A stretch of 37,185 nt of DNA from Muribaculaceae bacterium (GCA_022510405.1 JAFLTP010000028.1:1-37185), one strand, 5' to 3'. Shown: positions 17,216 through 24,409, counted from the first letter of the stretch. The notes: a model not told the origin generated them from the sequence alone. Made by a program: numbers and translations.

Positions 17216-19326
17216 ATCTTAAGACTTAAGGTTATCGAGGTTCCAGGTTTTATTTCGCTTCCTTCCGGCAGAGACTGGGCCACAACTCTCCCTGTTCCTT
17301 TCAAGGCCACATCTATTCCGCGTTGTTCTAAGAGTTTCACTGCGGTTGGTGCGTCTAACCCTCTCACATCAGGCACTCTGCCACTCGGCATTTCGGCCGG
17401 TGTCTGAACTCTCTTGTGGTTGGAGATGCCAAGGTGAGTATCTATATCGGAAGGTTGAAATTTTTCTGAAGCCATAAATACCGGTACACTGGTGTTCTTA
17501 TGATCTGTGTAGGTGGATTTATTGTTAAGCATTCCACGGGAAAACATTTTGAGGGCCATATTTTTCACCACCTGTCCCGAAGTACGGTTGGCACTTGTGC
17601 CGGAAGGTCCCAACACCAATGCCATGCAGGAATATTTCGGATTGCTGTAGGGGAAGAATCCCGCGAAGGCGTAACGTCTCTTGTTTGTGTTGTATTGACC
17701 ATGTTCCACAGGGTAGGCTGTACCTGTTTTTCCTGCCACTTCCACTCGCTTATCTTGGACAGCACGGGCTGTGCCATTCTCTCCCCACACCACCTGGTGG
17801 ATACATTGCCTCACTTTGGATGCTGTCTCTTCGGAGCATATCCTATCCCTTATGTAACTGATGGGCAAGACGGAATCACGTCCCTCCTCATCTATCAATG
17901 ATCTCACAAGGTGAGGACGCACATATTTGCCTCCGTTTGCTATCGCATTGTAGATCGATAGGGTGTAGAGCGGAGGTATTTCGGTATTATAGCCGTAGGC
18001 TTGGCGCGCTAAGTCAAGATGTCGGGCTGTCATTGTGATATTGTGGCCTTTTGAATCTTTGGGAAGGAGCTTCCTGATTCTTGGGATACATTCTCCCGCG
18101 ATGCCACTGTGCATAGGTTCAAAGAAACCTATAGAAGTTAGTCTGTCGTGGAAGGTCGCCGGATCGTTGGCATATCCACGGAAAATCACCCTGGCTATTC
18201 CGGTATTGGAAGACATTTCTATCACCTGCTTCATATTTTTAATCGTAGGTGCATGAGGATCGGAGGTGCGTTGGAAAGGTGAGCAGTCTATTCTGTCATT
18301 GACACTGTTAACCAAACCATCTTCAAACGCTATCATTAAGGAAATAGGCTTCATGACAGAACCCGGTTCGAAAGGAAGCACGGCACGGTTCAATGCTTCG
18401 CCATAGGTTCCATTGTCGAGTAATTCGATATTTGAGATGGCTTTGATTTCGCCTGTGGCCACTTCCATCAGAATAGCTGTGCCCCATTCCGCCCCTGATT
18501 CCTGGCAGATATGCAGAAGTTCTTCTTCAAGCATATCCTGCATGTCTATGTCAATAGTGGTGAGAATATCAAAACCTCTCACAGCCGGTTGCGACACCCA
18601 GTTGGCAAGTCCGGAGGTCAAAGCCACTTTCTTTGCTTCTCCGGGCACTCCATACAGCAAAGAGTCAAGGTCTTTTTCAAGTCCGGAATATCCATGGAAT
18701 TCACCGGTTTCCGCATTCTCGTTTACACGGCCTATACTTCTGAAGGCCATCCTTCCGTAAGGATAGATTCTAACGTTTCTTTCTTCCTTATACACCGGAA
18801 TACGGAATCCTGAACCTTTGAAATCTTTCAAATAGGGGAAATTCCTCACCATCGCGAAGTCTTCCAATGTTTTCTTACGGGCTATTCTCAAAGCACGGGG
18901 ACGTTTGTCAGGTTCCTTTTCAAATTCTTTTTTAAGCCTTGTATGCCATGAATACTTGGCGAATGTGTCAGGATGTACTCTTAGATTTGTGACTCTGGGA
19001 AAATAATAATCAAGAGAATCGGCGAGACTGTCGATCTTGGCCCAGGGAATTGGATTTTGTGACAAGACTTTATTGTGTCTCAAATCCAACTTTATATCAT
19101 ACACTTTCAGATTGCACGCAAGTATGTTACCGTTAGATGCCAATAAATTCCCTCGTTCCGGAGCTATTACCGATGTTTTTGACAAATCCTTCTGTGCTCG
19201 TTCATTCCATGCCGGTGCCTCCACCACCGTGGTATGGAATAATTTCACTGCAAGTGCTATCCCGAAAGCCACGAATGCCAACGTCACAATTGCATATCTT
19301 AGATTTACTGTCTGTCTGGTTGCCAT
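17212..19326 (-). CDS. ftsI: Septal transpeptidase FtsI (PBP3), with one C-terminal PASTA domain
   Basis: Class B penicillin-binding protein that cross-links septal peptidoglycan with FtsW. One N-terminal transmembrane helix (about 10-30), the PBP dimerisation/pedestal region from about 50, then the transpeptidase domain with SVMK (Ser323 nucleophile, Lys326), SSN (372-374) and KTG (533-535). A single PASTA domain occupies about residues 648-704 (VPDVRGLDAPTAVKLLEQRG). PASTA is unusual in gamma-proteobacterial FtsI but usual in Bacteroidetes. At 704 residues it is intact. It overlaps murE and follows ftsL after a 79-bp repeat-bearing gap. Confidence 0.96.
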   Translation of the reverse strand: MATRQTVNLRYAIVTLAFVAFGIALAVKLFHTTVVEAPAWNERAQKDLSKTSVIAPERGNLLASNGNILACNLKVYDIKLDLRHNKVLSQNPIPWAKIDSLADSLDYYFPRVTNLRVHPDTFAKYSWHTRLKKEFEKEPDKRPRALRIARKKTLEDFAMVRNFPYLKDFKGSGFRIPVYKEERNVRIYPYGRMAFRSIGRVNENAETGEFHGYSGLEKDLDSLLYGVPGEAKKVALTSGLANWVSQPAVRGFDILTTIDIDMQDMLEEELLHICQESGAEWGTAILMEVATGEIKAISNIELLDNGTYGEALNRAVLPFEPGSVMKPISLMIAFEDGLVNSVNDRIDCSPFQRTSDPHAPTIKNMKQVIEMSSNTGIARVIFRGYANDPATFHDRLTSIGFFEPMHSGIAGECIPRIRKLLPKDSKGHNITMTARHLDLARQAYGYNTEIPPLYTLSIYNAIANGGKYVRPHLVRSLIDEEGRDSVLPISYIRDRICSEETASKVRQCIHQVVWGENGTARAVQDKRVEVAGKTGTAYPVEHGQYNTNKRRYAFAGFFPYSNPKYSCMALVLGPSGTSANRTSGQVVKNMALKMFSRGMLNNKSTYTDHKNTSVPVFMASEKFQPSDIDTHLGISNHKRVQTPAEMPSGRVPDVRGLDAPTAVKLLEQRGIDVALKGTGRVVAQSLPEGSEIKPGTSITLSLKI

Positions 19327-19334
19327 CCCAAGGG

Positions 19335-19369
19335 TAAAATTTAAAGTTTAGAGTTTAAATTTTAAAATT
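19335..19369. repeat. Tandem heptamer array in the ftsL-ftsI gap
   Basis: Five 7-bp units on the plus strand: TAAAATT, TAAAGTT, TAGAGTT, TAAATTT, TAAAATT. Low-complexity AT base composition makes this the least striking of the clear arrays, but the 7-bp phase holds throughout. Confidence 0.7.
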
Positions 19370-19405
19370 AAAAATAGTTAGTATATACCGTTCTCTAAGT
19401 CCGTA

Positions 19406-19804
19406 TTATTCATCTAAAGTGAGTTCATAGGGTGGATATTCCTGAAATTGAAGTCCCAATCCTTTTTCATCCACCAATTTCTTCATCTCAGCTTCCCGGA
19501 TAAGCGACATATATGCTGCCTTTTCCTGAAGCTTGCTGCTCTGAGCTCTTTGTAGTTCTACGGTCAATTGTTTTATTTCTTCCATTTTGGTTTTGGTTTT
19601 ATACCTTAAACCCATTAAGGCAATCACAGCCACCACAAAGAGCATCAGCAACCATGCATTCTGCCTGAAGAATTCCAGGGAAAGGCTGCGCCCGTATCTC
19701 ATATCATTTACCAAATCCCGGGGCACGCCCTTCAATCCTTTCTTACTCTTCTTTATTTTTTCTTCTTTATTTTCTTTTTTAGTTTTAGTAGCTTTTGCAC
19801 TCAT
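19406..19804 (-). CDS. ftsL: FtsL-like divisome protein
   Basis: A small bitopic protein of 132 residues. A Lys/Glu-rich cytoplasmic N-terminus (1-45) precedes one transmembrane helix (about 50-67), then an extracytoplasmic coiled coil (about 70-110, KMEEIKQLTVELQRAQSSKLQEKAAYM broken into heptads). Such proteins bridge FtsQ and FtsW-FtsI. FtsL families share almost no sequence, so the call rests on size, topology and the fixed place between rsmH (19 bp) and ftsI. The C-terminus ends with a Tyr/Pro-rich QFQEYPPYEL motif, seen in Bacteroidetes homologues as far as I recall. Confidence 0.85.
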   Translation of the reverse strand: MSAKATKTKKENKEEKIKKSKKGLKGVPRDLVNDMRYGRSLSLEFFRQNAWLLMLFVVAVIALMGLRYKTKTKMEEIKQLTVELQRAQSSKLQEKAAYMSLIREAEMKKLVDEKGLGLQFQEYPPYELTLDE

Positions 19805-19823
19805 TAGGATTAGTATTGAATTT

Positions 19824-20747
19824 TCACAACAATTCCGCGGCTCTTAATCTTGCGCTCCTCGACCGTGGATTTTTTTCAACCTCTTCGGCATTAGCTTCTA
19901 TCGGTTTTCTTGTGATAAGTTTCCATTTCGTAGCTAAGTTCCCGAAGAAATCTTTGTCCTCTTTACCTTCGATGTTGCCGGTCTTGAAAAAATTTTTAAC
20001 CATACGGTCTTCCATGGAATGGTAAGTGAGAGTTACTAATCTTCCTCCCGGCTTTAGCACTTTCAATGTAGCGTTCAAAAATAATTTCAGGTCATCCGCC
20101 TCATGGTTCACTGCGATTCTCAATGCTTGGAACACCTGGGCCATTTCCTTCTTTTCCTGGCGAGGATCAATGGCTGATTTCACCGCATCTGCAAGTTGAA
20201 AGGTTGTCTCGATCGGTGAACTGCCCTTGTAGTTAATAATGGCTTTCACGATAGCTCCGGGTTTCTTTAGGTCGGCATACGACCGGAAGATGCTTGCAAG
20301 TTTGGCCTCATCAGCTTCTGCAATAAGTTCTGCGGCGGTTTTCTCCGCTCTTTGGTTCATTCTCATATCCAACGGAGCGTCATGACGGAAAGAAAAACCT
20401 CGTTCAGGTGTGTCGAAATGATGGAAACTTACACCAAAGTCAGCAAGAATTCCGTCAACTTTTTCAACTCCGTAAAATCTCATGAAATTTTCTATGTGTC
20501 GGAAGTTCCCGTGAACAAACGTAAATCGGTCATCGTCTATCCTGTTTTCATAAGCATCCAAATCTCTGTCGAATGAATATAGATGACCTTTTTCCCCCAA
20601 TAATTTTATTATTTCACGTGAGTGACCTCCACCTCCGAAAGTGGCGTCTATATATATGCCATCAGGTTTTATATCAAGCAATTGAATTGCTTCCGGAAGC
20701 AGTGCCGGAACATGATAGGGAAGTGGTGAGGAGGCAGATGTTTCCAT
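19824..20747 (-). CDS. rsmH: 16S rRNA cytosine-N4 methyltransferase RsmH (MraW)
   Basis: RsmH methylates N4 of C1402 (E. coli numbering) in 16S rRNA. The N-terminal YHVPALLPEAIQLL segment, the SAM loop ATFGGGGHSREII, LADFGVS, and the diagnostic TYHSMEDRMVKNFFK near residue 250 are all present. The C-terminus ends with the RSARLRAAE motif common to the family. At 307 residues it is complete. It is the first gene of the leftward dcw run, with no mraZ upstream, and begins 35 bp after a strong hairpin at 20782-20805. Confidence 0.97.
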   Translation of the reverse strand: METSASSPLPYHVPALLPEAIQLLDIKPDGIYIDATFGGGGHSREIIKLLGEKGHLYSFDRDLDAYENRIDDDRFTFVHGNFRHIENFMRFYGVEKVDGILADFGVSFHHFDTPERGFSFRHDAPLDMRMNQRAEKTAAELIAEADEAKLASIFRSYADLKKPGAIVKAIINYKGSSPIETTFQLADAVKSAIDPRQEKKEMAQVFQALRIAVNHEADDLKLFLNATLKVLKPGGRLVTLTYHSMEDRMVKNFFKTGNIEGKEDKDFFGNLATKWKLITRKPIEANAEEVEKNPRSRSARLRAAELL

Positions 20748-20781
20748 AGTTCTTTTTGGGGTTGTAAAATTAGCAAAAAAA

Positions 20782-20805
20782 TGCTGTTTAATTTCTTAAA
20801 CAGCA
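20782..20805. promoter_or_regulatory. Perfect 10-bp hairpin in the dcw leader
   Basis: TGCTGTTTAA (20782-20791) and TTAAACAGCA (20796-20805) are perfect complements around a 4-nt loop (GAAA read on the minus strand), flanked by A/T tracts. It lies 35 bp upstream of rsmH. It could be an operator, a leader hairpin, or a terminator for transcripts entering from the right. A nearby AGCA (20772-20775) can pair alternatively with the first TGCT. Confidence 0.6.
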
Positions 20806-20891
20806 ATTTAATTTTTCAAAAAGTTATCTACACCCTTGGAAATGATTTAAATGAAAAAATTTAAAATTTTTTTGAACCTTTTATATCCTTG

Positions 20892-20986
20892 AATGGTTAT
20901 AATATTAGAAAATCGTTTCATGATGTTAGGTTAGTTTGAAAGTATTATGGAAAAAGTTACGGCCGATGTGAATCGTCCGTTTTTTT
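20892..20986 (-). repeat. Long inverted repeat, left copy (IR-L)
   Basis: The reverse complement closely matches 23469-23561. The core 20907-20948 is identical over 42 bp; 20907-20986 differs at only three positions by eye. Within it, ACGG-C-CGAT, loop GTGA, ATCG-T-CCGT (20959-20980) is a hairpin followed on the plus strand by eight T. On the minus strand it contains ATG at 20921 opening a 24-codon ORF that begins MKRFSNIIT, pointing toward rsmH. Confidence 0.9.
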
Positions 20987-21067
20987 TATGCTTTTCCGAT
21001 AATCCATTGGGAGAGGATACGGGAAGATAGGGTGTAGACCTCTCATTTCACCTTCTAAGGCTTGGTT

Positions 21068-22093
21068 TCAAAATATTGAGGATAATTTATCGATAGTGTC
21101 AGCCGGTGTGCTCCATGAAGTCACAAACCTTACTTTTGACTCATCAGATCCCGGCGCTCCCCATAATTCAAACGACACCTCTTTCTTAATCCTTTCGATC
21201 ACTGGATTCGGAAGAATGAAGAATTGTTGATTGGTGGGGGAATCTATAAATTGTCTATACCCTTTCTCAAGTAACATATCCTTCAACCTTAAAGCCATAT
21301 CCACTCCGTATTTGCCTATCTTGTCATACAGAGAGTCTGTAAACAAAGCCTCGAATTGCACACCAAGCAATCTGCCTTTCGCAAGTAGCCCTCCATGCAA
21401 TTTCATCAGCGATGTGAATCTCGGTAATAGTTCGGGATTCTTTGTTACGATGGCCTCTCCGAAAAGTGTGCCGCATTTGGTGCCACCAATATAAAATACA
21501 TCACATAGTCTGGAGATTTCTTTAAGGCCCAGATCATTATCTTTTGCATTCAATCCGTATGCCAACCGAGCACCGTCAATATATAATGGAATATTGAAAT
21601 CTCCACACACCTTATAGATTTCACTTAATTCCTCTTTCGAATAAATAGTGCCAAATTCAGTAGGATAGGAGAGATATACCATCCCTGGTCTAACCATGTG
21701 TTCAAATGTGTCGTCGGCATAGAAATTCTCAATATATTCCCTGATTTGTGAAGCGGAGATTTTACCTTCTGTGTGTTCAAGTGTCAGAATCTTATGGCCC
21801 CAGGCTTCGATTGCTCCGGCTTCATGCACATTTATGTGAGATGAGTCGGCTGCCAATACTCCGTCATTCCTACTCAAAAGCCGGTCGATTACAGTGGCAT
21901 TGGTCTGCGTACCACCAACCATGAACTGACATCCTCCATTTTCCAAATCACATGCTTCCAAAATCAATGACCTGGTACGACGTGTAAATTTATCATCTCC
22001 ATACCCGGGAGTATGAAACATGTTTGTTCTGTTTAATGCCTCCATCACCTCAGGATGGGCGCCGGCCATATAATCGGTATCTAAGTATATCAT
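21068..22093 (-). CDS. ltaE: Low-specificity L-threonine aldolase family (PLP enzyme)
   Basis: A fold-type I PLP enzyme that splits L-threonine or L-allo-threonine to glycine and acetaldehyde. Visible are GGTQTNATVID near 60-70, His86 stacking on the cofactor, YIDGARLAYG with Asp173, and the Schiff-base Lys206 in YIGGTKCGTLFGEA. Length 341 is standard. It starts 2 bp after nhaC and is certainly cotranscribed with it. Substrate stereospecificity cannot be read from the sequence. Both genes lie within the long inverted repeats. Confidence 0.92.
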   Translation of the reverse strand: MIYLDTDYMAGAHPEVMEALNRTNMFHTPGYGDDKFTRRTRSLILEACDLENGGCQFMVGGTQTNATVIDRLLSRNDGVLAADSSHINVHEAGAIEAWGHKILTLEHTEGKISASQIREYIENFYADDTFEHMVRPGMVYLSYPTEFGTIYSKEELSEIYKVCGDFNIPLYIDGARLAYGLNAKDNDLGLKEISRLCDVFYIGGTKCGTLFGEAIVTKNPELLPRFTSLMKLHGGLLAKGRLLGVQFEALFTDSLYDKIGKYGVDMALRLKDMLLEKGYRQFIDSPTNQQFFILPNPVIERIKKEVSFELWGAPGSDESKVRFVTSWSTPADTIDKLSSIF

Positions 22094-22095
22094 AA

Positions 22096-23403
22096 TTATT
22101 TGAATTGCTTGTTTAATTTAGATCGATTGCTGTTATAGAAATAGTTCCACCCTATGATTGATATGGCCACGACACCTGCAAGAATCCAGGGATAGAATAA
22201 ATACTTCCAAGGTGCTGTTGGTGCTATTCCGGCAAGGGATGTGGCAAGTAACGTTTGTGCTCCGTAGGGTATCAGACATTGCACTATACACGAAGAGGTA
22301 TCTAATAAAGAGGCACTCCGGCGTGCCGGTATCCCAAATTTATCGGATATGTTTTTGGAAATCGAGCCCACCGTCAGGATAGCAACAGTGTTGTTGGCAG
22401 TGCAAAGATTCACAATACCCACCAGCAGGGCTATGATGCTTTGTGCTCCTCTTATACCCTTTACCCCTTTAGACAGGAAATTCAACAAGGCATGGATACC
22501 TCCAGCAGCTTTTATCAGCCCCAACATCCCGGCGGCCATCAGGGTTATTATGATCAGGTTTCCCATGCCGTCGATTCCGGAGCCCATGAATCCTAAGATT
22601 TCAAATATTCCATAACCCTCCGAAAGGGCAAATATGAAAGCAAGCACGATACCGGTCACCAAAGTTATTGTGACATTCACACCCGAAATAGCAAGGACGA
22701 TAACAGCCAGATAGGGAACTACCAACCAAGGGTTTGCCGGTATTTCATGACTCGATTCAGGAATAGGGAAGTCTCCCAGTATATAGATTGCCAAAGTTAT
22801 TATGGCTGCCGGCAATGCCAATAAAAAGTTGGCACGGAATTTTTCACTCATATTGCAACCCTGAGTACGTGTGGCAGCGATCGTAGTGTCGGATATGAAT
22901 GAGAGATTGTCGCCAAAGAAGGAACCACCGAGCACTATCGCAACGAAAAATGGTATGTCTCCTCCTACATTTGAGGCATAATTTACAGCTAACGGTACCA
23001 ATGCCACTACAGTGCCTACAGATGTGCCGATGGCCATGGAAATAAAACAAGCTGCCATAAAAAGCCCGGGCATCACGAATGTGGATGGCAATTGATTTAT
23101 TGTCAAAGCTACCGTGGATTCAACAGCACCGGTTTTGTCTGCCAAAGTGGCAAAACATCCGGCAAGGATGAATATCCACACCATATAAAGTACATTGGAA
23201 TTTCCTGCCTCTTTGGAGAATGCTTCTATTCTTTCCTGAAACGGTACGTCGCGGTAAATCACCAAAGCCCACAAAGAAGCGACCAATAAAGCTACAGTCA
23301 ACGGTATCTTGTAAAAATCACCAATTATAAGTGATATCACTACATAGAGTCCGAGGAAAACAACCAAAGGACTTAATGCCAATATGCTTTTTGCAGACTT
23401 CAA
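22096..23403 (-). CDS. nhaC: NhaC-family Na+/H+ antiporter
   Basis: A polytopic inner-membrane transporter of 435 residues with about eleven or twelve helices. Family hallmarks are the SMAIGTSVGTVVALVP segment, GGSFFGDNLSFISDTTIAATRTQG and the late LLDTSSCIVQCLIPYGAQ. NhaC members exchange Na+ for H+; some exchange organic anions (malate/lactate) instead, so the cargo is uncertain. The start is a TTG at 23403: an in-frame stop lies two codons upstream and the next Met is inside the third helix. Directly upstream on the minus strand TATTTTTG (23453-23460) fits the Bacteroidetes -7 element. Pairing with ltaE suggests a role linked to amino-acid breakdown, by inference only. Confidence 0.9.
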   Translation of the reverse strand: MKSAKSILALSPLVVFLGLYVVISLIIGDFYKIPLTVALLVASLWALVIYRDVPFQERIEAFSKEAGNSNVLYMVWIFILAGCFATLADKTGAVESTVALTINQLPSTFVMPGLFMAACFISMAIGTSVGTVVALVPLAVNYASNVGGDIPFFVAIVLGGSFFGDNLSFISDTTIAATRTQGCNMSEKFRANFLLALPAAIITLAIYILGDFPIPESSHEIPANPWLVVPYLAVIVLAISGVNVTITLVTGIVLAFIFALSEGYGIFEILGFMGSGIDGMGNLIIITLMAAGMLGLIKAAGGIHALLNFLSKGVKGIRGAQSIIALLVGIVNLCTANNTVAILTVGSISKNISDKFGIPARRSASLLDTSSCIVQCLIPYGAQTLLATSLAGIAPTAPWKYLFYPWILAGVVAISIIGWNYFYNSNRSKLNKQFK

Positions 23404-23452
23404 TCTTTATGTAGGTTTTTTTATCTAAAAGAAAAATCTAATAATCTGTCTG

Positions 23453-23460
23453 CAAAAATA
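23453..23460 (-). promoter_or_regulatory. Candidate -7 box of the nhaC-ltaE promoter
   Basis: Minus strand TATTTTTG matches TAnnTTTG and gives a leader of about 40 nt before the TTG start. No clear -33 TTTG is present at the expected distance; that position falls beside the hairpin of the right inverted repeat. Confidence 0.35.
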
Positions 23461-23468
23461 ATAAAAAT

Positions 23469-23561
23469 AAAAAACGGACGATTCACATCGGCCGTCACTT
23501 TTTTTATAATACTTTCAAACTAACCTAACATCATGAAACGATTTTCTGTTATTATAACATT
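23469..23561 (+). repeat. Long inverted repeat, right copy (IR-R)
   Basis: Inverted partner of 20892-20986 (see that entry). The internal hairpin spans 23474-23495 and is followed on the plus strand by CACTTTTTTT. It carries CTTTCAAACTAACCTAACATC directly before ATG at 23533, which opens a 17-residue ORF beginning MKRFSVIIT that points toward ybeY. Similarity ends near 23561; no target-site duplication is evident outside the repeats. Confidence 0.9.
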
Positions 23562-23670
23562 GCCAATGTTTAGTTGGTTCACCTAAAATTCATTTTTTTA
23601 TGTTTTTCCCAAAAAATTAACCAAAAGTTATGTTCATCCTGATTACATATGAAAAATATCCGGGATATCG

Positions 23671-23707
23671 CATGCCATGTTCTATGTTAGAAGACATGGC
23701 ATGTCTT
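23671..23707. promoter_or_regulatory. Overlapping palindromes (possible operator or switch)
   Basis: CATGCCATGT (23671-23680) pairs perfectly with ACATGGCATG (23694-23703) across 13 nt. The second arm also belongs to a perfect 8-1-8 palindrome AAGACATGGCATGTCTT (23691-23707). The two structures share bases and exclude each other. There is no T tract downstream, so a simple terminator is unlikely. Confidence 0.55.
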
Positions 23708-23959
23708 GTCCTGCGGTTCTTTCTTTGGGAATTTTTGCTAATAAACAGATTTCTCTTTGGAAAAATTCATGCATAGTTAGTCATGCCGTATAAATTTTGA
23801 ATTCTCATCCCCTTTAAATTAACTTATTATTCTTTCAATTTAATGATTATCAATCATATAAAGGTGTTGAGAAACTTTATCGTTTTTTATCCTGAAAATT
23901 TTGATTTTTATTATTTTTGCCCAATTTCATAAAATCTCAATTATTATTGGCATTTTTTG

Positions 23960-23967
23960 TAAATTTG
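23960..23967 (+). promoter_or_regulatory. Candidate -7 box for ybeY
   Basis: TAAATTTG followed by CAT fits the Bacteroidetes TAnnTTTG box and would place the transcript start just before the ATG at 23985. A second box, TATTTTTG, lies at 23912-23919. Neither has a convincing TTTG about 20 bp upstream. Confidence 0.35.
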
Positions 23968-23984
23968 CATATAGCGTTTTTCCT

Positions 23985-24404
23985 ATGATTTCTTTCGAAA
24001 CAAAAAATGTGGACATGCCTATTCTTGACTTTGCTAAAGTCGAAGAATGGCTTAACGAAGTGGCTGCAAATTTTGAAAAGCACATCGGAAATCTCAATTA
24101 TCTCTTCTGTGACGATCAAGAGATTTTAAGAGTAAACCGAGAATTCCTTAAGCATGATTATTTCACAGACATCATAACATTTGATTATTCGCGTAAAAAT
24201 AAAGTAGGAGGCGACCTGTTTATTTCCCTCGACACTGTAAAGTCAAATTCACAAGATTTGAATGTTTCTTATGATTCTGAATTATTAAGAGTGATCATAC
24301 ATGGTCTCCTGCATCTTTGTGGAGTTGATGACAAGGGCCCTGGTCAACGGGAAATTATGGAAGAACATGAAAACAGGGCATTGGCTCTTTGGAAGGATTT
24401 ATAA
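23985..24404 (+). CDS. ybeY: rRNA maturation RNase YbeY
   Basis: YbeY is a metal-dependent endoribonuclease acting in 16S rRNA 3'-end maturation and ribosome quality control. With the ATG at 23985 the protein has 139 residues, the normal size. The frame is open back to 23901, but those 28 residues are AT-rich, hydrophobic and cover the promoter boxes. The family core is seen as TDIITFDYS (61-69), GGDLFISLDTV (76-86) and HGLLHLCGVDD (106-116). The usual third zinc-ligand His is Asp116 here. It starts the rightward block and ends 5 bp before mnmG. Confidence 0.93.
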   Translation: MISFETKNVDMPILDFAKVEEWLNEVAANFEKHIGNLNYLFCDDQEILRVNREFLKHDYFTDIITFDYSRKNKVGGDLFISLDTVKSNSQDLNVSYDSELLRVIIHGLLHLCGVDDKGPGQREIMEEHENRALALWKDL

Positions 24405-24409
24405 TTGAT

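Larger units (their letters stand above)
20748..21067. other. 320-bp intergenic region between ltaE and rsmH
   Basis: The region is AT-rich. It contains the 20782-20805 hairpin next to rsmH, the left copy of the long inverted repeat (20892-20986), and near ltaE a GAGAGG/CCTCTC pair (from about 21011) that could help end the ltaE transcript. A minus-strand T-run ending in G (TTTTTTTGC, near 20774-20781) preceded by ATTG about 22 bp upstream is a weak candidate for the dcw promoter. No mraZ coding sequence is present in any frame. Confidence 0.7.
23404..23984. other. 581-bp intergenic region between nhaC and ybeY
   Basis: From left to right: the likely nhaC promoter (-7 box 23453-23460, minus); the right long inverted repeat (23469-23561) with a 17-codon ORF (23533-23586); the paired palindromes at 23671-23707; a 6-3-6 palindrome ATGATTATCAATCAT at 23843-23857; and two plus-strand -7-like boxes, TATTTTTG (23912-23919) and TAAATTTG (23960-23967), upstream of ybeY. 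No credible protein-coding gene. Confidence 0.75.

Noticed and set aside
20823..20831. TTATCTACA, one mismatch from a DnaA box, in an AT-rich gap
   Set aside because: A single imperfect box with no cluster, and no dnaA/dnaN nearby; not enough for oriC even though a parS-like site lies 5.5 kb away.
23843..23857. ATGATTATCAATCAT palindrome resembling half of a Fur box
   Set aside because: Short, AT-rich and not a full Fur consensus; noted only as a dyad in the intergenic region.
23901..23984. Upstream extension of the ybeY frame
   Set aside because: Hydrophobic AT-rich translation covering two promoter-like boxes; YbeY proteins begin at the internal Met.
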